The notes under the pieces were generated by a model, which did not search any database, was not told the origin of the DNA, and saw only the letters and a list, made by a program, of their open reading frames with translations. From positions 3,782,001-3,846,000 of the forward strand of contig NZ_CP066801.1 in the NCBI RefSeq assembly GCF_016598575.1: DNA of 64,000 bases, in the 5' to 3' direction. This document shows, one piece after another, positions 9,036 through 15,526 of the stretch; the first letter of the stretch is position 1; the number at the start of each line of letters is the position of its first letter. A program made the translations under genes and the position numbers. Source of the stretch: Streptomyces sp. HSG2 (GTDB taxonomy: Bacteria; Actinomycetota; Actinomycetes; Streptomycetales; Streptomycetaceae).

Positions 9036-9363
9036 CCGGGCGCTCCAGGAAGGGAGGGAAGAACGTGGCGGCAACGTGCGCGATCGTTATGGGCCGGGAA
9101 CCGTAGGCCGCTCTTGACGTGCTGTCAATGCTTGTCGACACTGACCCTCACGAGGCGGTGTCGAGCAGGGCACGTCGCGCGTCCGGTGGCGGGGCGGCGC
9201 GGTGGAGCCCTTCTCGGGTCCGGGCGCGCGGCCCGGACCGGCGGCGGCCGGCGCCTCGATGAGGGGCCGGTGCCCGGGTGGGGCAACCGCGGAGGTCCGG
9301 GCGCGCACCGCGCGCGGGTCCGGCCGACCGCGCGTACGACGACCCTTTCCCGAGAGGTGACCC
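9036..9363. other. Divergent intergenic region, DUF3068 / small membrane protein
   Basis: A 328-base gap between divergent genes. It holds the 58-base leader and promoter of the DUF3068 gene (9100-9128) on the left. On the right is a GC-rich stretch ending in the AGAGGTG ribosome-binding site of the small gene at 9364. No reading frame with Streptomyces-like third-position bias and a good start was seen between them. Confidence 0.55.
9100..9128 (-). promoter_or_regulatory. Housekeeping-type promoter with overlapping inverted repeat, for the DUF3068 gene
   Basis: Read on the minus strand there is a consensus TTGACA (9128-9123), a 17-base spacer and TACGGT (9105-9100), about 65 bases before the DUF3068 start. 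The -35 box is part of a perfect inverted repeat TTGAC-N5-GTCAA, which could be an operator. The match to HrdB-type promoters is unusually good for this genome. The regulator is not identifiable here. Confidence 0.72.
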
Positions 9364-9516
9364 ATGCCCCGAATCCTCGCCGCCGCCCTGACCGTCGTGT
9401 GCGCCGCCGCCCTGGCCGTGGGCGCGGCCGTAGGCGTCGTCTCCCTGCTGGAGGCCACCCCCGAGCAACCCGGCACCCCCATGATCACCTACGAGCACGC
9501 CGACCAGGCGGGCTGA
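9364..9516 (+). CDS. Small single-pass membrane protein (DUF2613-like)
   Basis: A 50-residue protein with start MPRILAAALTVV, one hydrophobic segment rich in Ala/Val/Gly (about residues 5-28) and a short polar tail ending in EQPGTPMITYEHADQAG. The ribosome-binding site AGAGGTG is about six bases before ATG, a good spacing. The length, single helix and tail resemble DUF2613 proteins of actinobacteria. I am not certain of that assignment. It ends four bases before the PucR-type gene, so the two are probably one transcript. It was easy to miss because it is short. Confidence 0.68.
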   Translation: MPRILAAALTVVCAAALAVGAAVGVVSLLEATPEQPGTPMITYEHADQAG

Positions 9517-9520
9517 CCTC

Positions 9521-10795
9521 GTGTGCGCCGCCCGTCCCGGGGTCGTGACCGCGCCCTCGGCCTGGCGGGAGGTTCCGCCCGACCGGGTCCGCCGCTTCGT
9601 GGCGGGCGCCCTGGGCGAGGCGCCCGCGCTCGCCGAGCAGATCCTCGACGAGATCCGACGCGAGTATCCCCGTCTGGACCTGCCTCTGGACGCCTCCGGT
9701 GAACCGCTGGCCCTGCTCGGCATCCGTCGGGCGATCGAGTCCTTCGTGGCGCTGCTGGAGCGTTCCGCGACCGGTCGAGCCTCGGACGTCGAGTCCCCGG
9801 TGGTTCCGCCCGAGGTCTTCCAGGAGTTCGGTCGCGGGGAGGGGTTGCACGGTCGCTCGCTCGATTCCCTCCAGGCCATCTATCGCCTGGGGGTCCGGTT
9901 GGCGTGGCGGCGTCTGGCGGAGATCGGTCAGCGGGTGGAGATCCCGGCGCCGGCCATGTACGAACTCGTGGACGCGGGATACGAGTACCTCGACGGATTG
10001 GTCGACCAGTCCGTCCGCGGTTATGCCGAGGCGGCGGCCCGAGAGGCCGGGGAGCGGCTGCGCCTGCGGCGTCGGTTGATGGAGATGCTGCTGGGCGACC
10101 GACGTCGCGGGGATGGTGTCGAGGCGCTGGCGGAGCGCGCCGCGGGGGTCGGGTGGGCGCTGCCGCGTCGGGTCGCCGTGGGGGTGCTGTTGCGCCCCGC
10201 GCGGGAGGCCGTCGCCCCCGCCCTCGGCGAGGACGTGCTGCTCGACCTGGAGTACGAGCGGCCCCGCATGGTCGTGCCGGATCCGTACGCCGCCGGGCGT
10301 CCGGAGCTGCTGCACCGCGCGCTGGCCGGCTGGTCCGGCGCCGTGGGCCCACCGGTCCCGCTGCGGGACGCGGCCAAGTCGCTCCGCTGGGCCGAGGTCG
10401 CGGTGGGGCTGATGGAGCGCGGACTGCTGCCGTCCGGGGAGGTGCTGCACTGCACCGAGCACACGGAGGCGCTGGTCCTGCTCCAGCCGGAGGAACTTCT
10501 CGACGACCTGTCCCTTCGCTGCCTGGCCCCGTTGACCCACTGCGGCCCGACGCACGCGCGCCGGCTGGCGGAGACGCTGCTGGCGTGGCTGGAGACGCGC
10601 GGTGGCGCCCCGGAGGTCGCCGCGCGACTCGGCGTCCATCCGCAGACCGTCCGCTATCGACTGCGGCGGATCCGGGAGCTGTGGGGCGGCGAGATCGATG
10701 ATCCCGACCGTCGCTTCGAGCTGGAATTGGTCCTGCGCGCCCAGCGGTTGCGCGGCGAACTCGGCGCGACGGACGCCGAACGCCCCGGGCGCTGA
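9521..10795 (+). CDS. PucR/CdaR-type transcriptional regulator
   Basis: A 424-residue regulator. The C-terminus carries the PucR helix-turn-helix: APEVAARLGVHPQTVRYRL at about residues 366-384, followed by RRIRELWG. The central part is helical with LHGRSLDSLQAIYRLGVRLAWRRL, typical of the RsbRD/GGDEF-like sensory regions of this family. There is no obvious ligand domain. The start is uncertain. GTG at 9521 is four bases after the small upstream gene and suits coupling, while GTG at 9545 has a weak GGGG leader. Together with fasR (33015-34226) the window has two regulators with this HTH. Its target is unknown; the small membrane gene directly upstream is its closest partner. Confidence 0.85.
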   Translation: MCAARPGVVTAPSAWREVPPDRVRRFVAGALGEAPALAEQILDEIRREYPRLDLPLDASGEPLALLGIRRAIESFVALLERSATGRASDVESPVVPPEVFQEFGRGEGLHGRSLDSLQAIYRLGVRLAWRRLAEIGQRVEIPAPAMYELVDAGYEYLDGLVDQSVRGYAEAAAREAGERLRLRRRLMEMLLGDRRRGDGVEALAERAAGVGWALPRRVAVGVLLRPAREAVAPALGEDVLLDLEYERPRMVVPDPYAAGRPELLHRALAGWSGAVGPPVPLRDAAKSLRWAEVAVGLMERGLLPSGEVLHCTEHTEALVLLQPEELLDDLSLRCLAPLTHCGPTHARRLAETLLAWLETRGGAPEVAARLGVHPQTVRYRLRRIRELWGGEIDDPDRRFELELVLRAQRLRGELGATDAERPGR

Positions 10796-11150
10796 CCGCT
10801 TCGCCGGAACGTGGAGTCGTGGCCCGCGACGCCCGTGCTCGGCCTGGACGAGGCCGTGGAGAAGCGCCGCGTTCCGCCGAGACGGGAGCGGAATGACCGG
10901 CACGAGGGAAATGATCACCCGGTGATGAGCGGGGGGTAACATGACCCGCTTCATACCCCTGTTTTACTTTTTCATCAGTTTATCTGGATAGCATTCCATC
11001 AATTCGGAACGCCCCGAAAAGATCTCCGCGGCAGGCGTATCAGGTGTGTCCAGTCCAGGAAATCGGCGAACGCGTGCCGCTTCGGCGGAACCCGTTCACC
11101 AGGAATCCACGGACGTGCCGGGGAAACGAACGAAAGGTTCAACGACCGCA
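10796..11150. promoter_or_regulatory. AT-rich promoter region of the pore-forming protein gene
   Basis: A 355-base gap. Bases about 10950-11005 are strikingly AT-rich compared with the surrounding sequence, with runs such as TTTTACTTTTTCATC and a TAGCAT at 10989-10994 that could be a -10 box. No convincing -35 hexamer sits at standard spacing. GAAAGG at 11132-11137 is the likely ribosome-binding site, 13 bases from the ATG, which is longer than usual. No gene is seen in the gap. Base composition this different often marks a recently acquired or silenced regulatory segment. Confidence 0.5.
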
Positions 11151-12029
11151 ATGAAGCGTCGTACGCGTGCCCTCGTCGGTGCCCTCACCGCATCGACCTC
11201 TGTCCTCACCCTCGGGTTCCTCGCGACCCCCGCCCAGGCGGCCGGGGTTCAGGTCACCAACCTGGAAGGCGTGATCAAGAATCAGGTCGGGATCCTCACC
11301 TACGCCAAGACCGACCGCGTCACCAACTCCAACACCAGCGTCGAGGTCGTCGGCGACCCCTCGGTGAGCCTCGGCGACCTGTGGTTCGTCGGCACCTCCA
11401 CTCTGCGCAACACCACCGACGACGCGCAGACGATGTCCAGCGAGAGCTTCACCAAGACGATCGAGGACACCGTCACCACCTCGGTGACCAAGGGCCTGGA
11501 AGTCTCCAACACCGTCCAGGCTTCCGTGGACATGGGCGAAGTCCTGCACCTGGGCAACGAGCTGACCACGACCTGGAACTTCAGCGAGGAGAACAGCCAC
11601 GCGAACTCCGAGAGCGTCAGCTACACCGCTCCCCAGCAGGACATCGTCGTGCCCGCTCACACGACGGCCACGGTCACGGTCCGACTCCAGCAGGCCATCG
11701 CCACCGGTGACGTGGCGCTCTCCACCGACCTCGGTGGCCAGTACGAGGGATGGCAGTGCAGCAGCGGCTCCTGCGCCTCCTCCTACAGCCCGCTGTACTC
11801 GACCATCAAGAGCATCCAGGACAGCGGGAAGACCTGGGCCAACACCCCGGCCCCGGCGCTTCCCTCCGGCTTCACGCTGAACACCGGCAAGCAGGCCCTG
11901 AGCTTCGAGGGCGCCGGCACCTACAGTGCCACCTACGGAGCCAACTTCGACGTCAAGGTGTCCATGGCGCCGAACAGCGACGAGGGCGAGTCCGCCTCCT
12001 CGTACTCGCTGACCGTCCCGGCGGTCTGA
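11151..12029 (+). CDS. Secreted ETX/MTX2-family (aerolysin-like) beta-pore-forming protein
   Basis: A 292-residue secreted protein. A Sec signal peptide (MKRRTRALVGAL..., cleavage after TPAQA at about residue 30) leads to a mature chain of ~262 residues. The chain is very rich in Ser/Thr/Asn with alternating polar/hydrophobic strands. The stretch from SFTKTIEDTVTTSVTKG through TTTWNFSEENSHANSES to VVPAHTTATVTVRLQQA is the signature of the ETX/MTX2 toxins: amphipathic insertion strands followed by the 'P-A-x-T/S-x-x-x-V' strand. Family members (epsilon toxin, MTX2) oligomerise into beta-barrel pores. A single CSSGSC loop may form a disulfide. No immunity or accessory gene is adjacent. The pore function is family-level inference, and the target cell is unknown. 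Confidence 0.75.
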   Translation: MKRRTRALVGALTASTSVLTLGFLATPAQAAGVQVTNLEGVIKNQVGILTYAKTDRVTNSNTSVEVVGDPSVSLGDLWFVGTSTLRNTTDDAQTMSSESFTKTIEDTVTTSVTKGLEVSNTVQASVDMGEVLHLGNELTTTWNFSEENSHANSESVSYTAPQQDIVVPAHTTATVTVRLQQAIATGDVALSTDLGGQYEGWQCSSGSCASSYSPLYSTIKSIQDSGKTWANTPAPALPSGFTLNTGKQALSFEGAGTYSATYGANFDVKVSMAPNSDEGESASSYSLTVPAV

Positions 12030-12065
12030 CCGACGCGTCGGCGGGAGACCCGACGGGTCGACCCG

Positions 12066-12108
12066 CCCGGGCCCCGTCCACCACCCCGAGCGGTGGACGG
12101 GGCCCGGG
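12066..12108. terminator. Bidirectional hairpin terminator
   Basis: A perfect 17-bp inverted repeat (12066-12082 with 12092-12108) with a 9-base loop, between the convergent ends of the pore-forming protein gene (stop 12029) and the FAD monooxygenase gene (stop 12128). There is no U-run on either side, as is usual for Streptomyces terminators. Confidence 0.8.
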
Positions 12109-12127
12109 GCCTTGGTGTGGCGCCGGG

Positions 12128-13534
12128 TCAGGAAGGCCCGTCGTCCAGTCCCGCCGCCCGGCGCTCGGCCCGCGTCAACGGCGGCCCGGTCGGCGCCGGT
12201 CGCAGGGGCCCCACCACCGCCGCCGACAGCACCCCGGGCGACACCAGCACCTCGGCCCGCCGCTCCAGGGACATCACGTCCGTCAGGCGTCGCGCGACCC
12301 GCCCGTTCCCGGTGGCCGTGCGGACGAGCCGGTCGACGTAGGCCGCCGTGATCCGCTCCCGCCTCGAAGGGCCGTCGGGCGTGGCACCGGGGAAGAACAC
12401 GTCCTGCCCCACCGCCAGGTCCCAGGCCGCGCCCGCCGGTCGGGCCACCGCGCGCTGCGCCGCCCGCGCGATCCCCGGAGCCCCGAACCCACGCCGGCGC
12501 AGAACCGACCGCAGGCCGACCGCGCCCCGCGCGGCCACGGCCATGCCGTGCCCGTACACCGGGTTCAGCGCCGCCAACGCGTCGCCCAGGACCACCACGT
12601 TCTCCGGCCGCCGGGCCAGGCGCTCGTAGAAGCGGCGGCGGTTGGCCGTGGTCCGGCTGACGGAGACCTCTCCCAGCGGCTCCGCCCGGGCGATCAGGTC
12701 GCCGATCACCGGATGGCGCAGTCCCTCGCGGGCGAACGCCACGAAGTCCTCGCCCGACGAGGGAGGTTCGCCCCCGCGCGTGCCGAAGAGGGTGACCAGC
12801 CACCGGCCGTCCTCCACCGGCAGCAGGACACCGCCCCGCCCCGGTCCCCCGGACCTCGGGTCCGCCTGCACGCTCACCAACGGGAACCCCCCGCGGGCCG
12901 CCTCGGGGGCACGGTAGAGGCGGCTGGCATAGCAGAGCCCCGCGTCGACGACCCGTTCCCGGGGGGCGGGCGCCCCCAACTCCGCCAGCCACCCGACCAT
13001 CCGGGAGCCGCGACCGGTCGCGTCCACCACGAGACCCGCCTTCAGCGCGCGCTCCCGCCCGTTGCGCTCCCGCACCCGCACCCCGGTAACCGCCGTCGCG
13101 TCGCCGATCAGCCCGACCGCCTCCGCCTCCTCCACCAGCGTGACCCGCTCCTCGGCCAGTACCCGGGTCCGCACCGCGTGGTCCAGCAGATCCCGGGTGC
13201 AGAGCAGCATCGAGTGCGACTCCGGCCACCGCCGGTACCAGCCCTGGGGGGACAGCATGGCGATGTCCGCGGTGACCGCCTGCCGGTGGGCACCGTGCCG
13301 CCTCAGCCAGGTGGTCACCCCGGGCAGCAACTCCTCCAGCGCCCGCCCGCCGCCGGACCACAACTGGTGCGCGTGGCGCGCCTGGGGCAGGCCGCGGCGA
13401 GGCCGTGGGCCCTCCGGGAGCCTGTCGCGTTCCAGCACGGTCACCCGGTCCACGAAGGGGGCCAGCGCGCGGGCCGCGAGCAGCCCGGCCAACGAACCGC
13501 CGAGGACCACCGCGGTGGGGGATGGCTCAGTCAT
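12128..13534 (-). CDS. FAD-dependent monooxygenase (squalene-epoxidase/halogenase-like fold)
   Basis: A 468-residue flavoprotein. The N-terminal dinucleotide-binding motif is AVVLGGSLAGLLAARAL (GxGxxG-like, GGSLAG), with VLERDRLPEGPRPRRG after it. The second FAD motif GDALAALNPVYGHGMAVAARGA (GD...P...G) is near residues 325-350. The DG motif region is VVDATGRGSRMVGWL. Proteins with this pattern include LasC-type epoxidases and geranylgeranyl-reductase-like enzymes, so the substrate is probably a hydrophobic polyene or isoprenoid. The ATG at 13534 overlaps the stop of the upstream membrane-protein gene by eight bases. It is the third gene of an ImmA/IrrE - membrane protein - flavoenzyme operon. 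The link between these activities is not established. Confidence 0.85.
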   Translation of the reverse strand: MTEPSPTAVVLGGSLAGLLAARALAPFVDRVTVLERDRLPEGPRPRRGLPQARHAHQLWSGGGRALEELLPGVTTWLRRHGAHRQAVTADIAMLSPQGWYRRWPESHSMLLCTRDLLDHAVRTRVLAEERVTLVEEAEAVGLIGDATAVTGVRVRERNGRERALKAGLVVDATGRGSRMVGWLAELGAPAPRERVVDAGLCYASRLYRAPEAARGGFPLVSVQADPRSGGPGRGGVLLPVEDGRWLVTLFGTRGGEPPSSGEDFVAFAREGLRHPVIGDLIARAEPLGEVSVSRTTANRRRFYERLARRPENVVVLGDALAALNPVYGHGMAVAARGAVGLRSVLRRRGFGAPGIARAAQRAVARPAGAAWDLAVGQDVFFPGATPDGPSRRERITAAYVDRLVRTATGNGRVARRLTDVMSLERRAEVLVSPGVLSAAVVGPLRPAPTGPPLTRAERRAAGLDDGPS

Positions 13535-14777
13535 CTGCGGACACACACTCCGATGTAGTCGCGGTACGACGCCGTACCGCCTCGATCTCTTCGGGTCGGG
13601 CGAGGGCACGGGAGGTCGCCCCGATATCGCCCAGCAGGTCGGCCGTGTCGACCTCGTCGCCGTGGCCGTCCGGGGGAGCCCCGTCGGCGCGCCCGACGGC
13701 GTCCAGGACGGCCACGGCGGCGGCCAGGGCCTTGGCTCGGTCCGGGGGGAAGCCGAGGTCGAGCGCGGCCCGGTGGGCGCGGTGACGTCCGCGTTCGTCG
13801 ATCTTCCGGGCGAGCCCCAGCAGCACGTCCCGTATGAACGTCTCCCGCCGGATGAGACGCAGCTCCGGAGTGGAACGCAGGACGAAGGGGACGCCGGCAC
13901 CCGACGCCGACCGCGTCAGCCGGTACAGCGGGCCGAGTTCCCGGTGGGCGACCCCGACCAGCCGACGGTCGTGCAGGTACTGTCCGGTCTGGGGCAGGAT
14001 GAACCCCAGGGCGATCACGATCGCGGAGACGCAGGCAACCGGCGGCGCCAGATCGGTGCTCAGCCAGTCCAGATCGCGCCCCGCCCAACGAGCGCCCACC
14101 GCAGTGAGTTTCAGGGCGTCGAAGACGAGGTTGAGGGCGTATCCGGCGCCCAGGAACCGCAGGCCCCACCGGAGCCAGGCGTCGAGTCCGTCGGTGCGGG
14201 CCCAGTTCCACACCAGCCAGGACGTGATCAGCACGGCGACGGTGTGAGCCAGCAGGTAGAGCAGGATCTCCTCGCGCATGAACGGTGTGTTCGCGTAGTA
14301 CGTGTCCAGGTCCCGCACGCGTTCGACGGGCACGTCGGCGAGGGCGAACAGCACCCAGAGGGCGACGATCACACCGGAGTAGACCGCGACGACCCGACGC
14401 ATGGCCCGACGGGTGGACGCCGAGCGTTCGGACAGGCCGTTGCGCCAGGCGATGATCAGCAGGAGGCAGGAGGCGCAGAACGCCGTGATCAGCGAATAGC
14501 ACCACGGCGCGGCGAAGTTGGGGATGCCGGTGACCCGGTTGGTCCACGCGATGGTGGTCGGCGCGACGAAGACGAACACCGTGCAGGCCAGCAGCAGCAG
14601 ACCGCCGACGGCGCGCAGGAGCGGGTCGCGCCAGAGCCGCACGATCGTCGGGAGTTTGATCGTCAGCGCCGCGGCCAGGACAAGGGTCGGTATCCAGAAG
14701 GAGATGCGGAACCCGCTCGCGAGGTCGGTCGGTGCCGACCCGACGAGGATCCCGCCGGTCGTGCTCGCGGTGTTCAC
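13527..14777 (-). CDS. MAB_1171c-type multi-pass membrane protein
   Basis: A 416-residue integral membrane protein with about seven hydrophobic segments in the first 270 residues, for example ISFWIPTLVLAAALTIKL, LLLLACTVFVFVAPTTI, LITAFCASCLLLIIAW and ILLYLLAHTVAVLITSWLVW. A soluble helical C-terminal domain of ~150 residues follows, with RRETFIRDVLLGLARKIDERG and a histidine-containing HRAHRAALDLG. This is the layout of the MAB_1171c 'putative transporter' family, for which transport has not been shown. The soluble tail could equally be a signalling or docking domain. The GTG start at 14777 shares four bases with the upstream ImmA/IrrE-like gene's stop, and its own stop lies inside the FAD monooxygenase start region. 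Confidence 0.75.
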   Translation of the reverse strand: MNTASTTGGILVGSAPTDLASGFRISFWIPTLVLAAALTIKLPTIVRLWRDPLLRAVGGLLLLACTVFVFVAPTTIAWTNRVTGIPNFAAPWCYSLITAFCASCLLLIIAWRNGLSERSASTRRAMRRVVAVYSGVIVALWVLFALADVPVERVRDLDTYYANTPFMREEILLYLLAHTVAVLITSWLVWNWARTDGLDAWLRWGLRFLGAGYALNLVFDALKLTAVGARWAGRDLDWLSTDLAPPVACVSAIVIALGFILPQTGQYLHDRRLVGVAHRELGPLYRLTRSASGAGVPFVLRSTPELRLIRRETFIRDVLLGLARKIDERGRHRAHRAALDLGFPPDRAKALAAAVAVLDAVGRADGAPPDGHGDEVDTADLLGDIGATSRALARPEEIEAVRRRTATTSECVSADD

Positions 14778-15355
14778 CGGCGGGCCCCCCCGCGCCCGCG
14801 ATACCCGAGCGACCGCTGCACCGGGCCCGGGGGGACATCCGTTCCCCCGCCGGGCAGCAACGGACGCAACCGCGCGGCGAGTCGGTGGCCGAACTCCTCG
14901 GCCTCCGCCTCCTCCGCCTCCCGGGATCCGCTGCGGGCGGCGGCGACCAGCGCCGTGACCCGACCGTCGACCCGAGCGGCGGGCCCTTGGAGGCCGTGAC
15001 GGTGGCCGACCCGCATGTGCCACAGCTCGTGCCCCAGGATCACCAACCGCTGGACGTCCTCGGCGCGTTCCTCCACGATCACCAGGTCGAAGTCCTGGAA
15101 GGCAACCCAGACCCCGGTGACCTCGATCTCGTCCGGGAAGCGGTCGAAGCGCAACTCGACGGGTCGTCCCCGACGCCTCGCCATCTCCGCGCACACCGCC
15201 GCGCACAGCTCGCGCCCGTCCCGAAAAGGACGCGGACGGTCCCGCACCGCGCGGTCCAGATCGGCGAGCAGCGCGCGCATGGCCGCGCCCCGGCGCGGCC
15301 GTCCGAGTGCGGCGGCGGCCCGGGCCGCACGCTCGCGCGCACTCGCCATGCCCAT
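14774..15355 (-). CDS. ImmA/IrrE-type zinc metalloprotease (toxin-like component)
   Basis: A 193-residue protein carrying HELWH at residues 109-113 in the context LVILGHELWHMRVGHRHG, the HExxH zinc site of the ImmA/IrrE (DUF955) peptidases. A preceding EDVQRL helix and an acidic downstream helix (SREAEEAEAEEFGHRL) could supply the third ligand. ImmA/IrrE enzymes cleave cognate repressors. Here no helix-turn-helix domain is fused or adjacent, so the substrate is not obvious. The ATG at 15355 is favoured by GGAGG five bases upstream; a second in-frame ATG is at 15349. It is the first gene of a three-gene overlapping operon with a membrane protein and a flavoenzyme, and is often labelled 'toxin component' in Streptomyces annotations. 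Confidence 0.78.
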   Translation of the reverse strand: MGMASARERAARAAAALGRPRRGAAMRALLADLDRAVRDRPRPFRDGRELCAAVCAEMARRRGRPVELRFDRFPDEIEVTGVWVAFQDFDLVIVEERAEDVQRLVILGHELWHMRVGHRHGLQGPAARVDGRVTALVAAARSGSREAEEAEAEEFGHRLAARLRPLLPGGGTDVPPGPVQRSLGYRGRGGARR

Positions 15356-15526
15356 CGCTCCCTCCCCACCACCCGTCGGCGGCGTTCCGAGATTACGCGT
15401 CCGAGTCCCGGCGCGTCAGGAGATCAGGGGACCAAGCGTGACGGCCCGTGACCGCAGCGACGTCGGCGCCGGACCTCGGTGGGGAACCAGCCTCCCGGTG
15501 CCACCACGGTGGCCCCGCAGGCGCCC

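Noticed and set aside
14774..15355. ImmA/IrrE protein as a prophage or ICE marker
   Set aside because: No phage, conjugation or recombinase genes nearby. It is co-transcribed with a membrane protein and a flavoenzyme instead.
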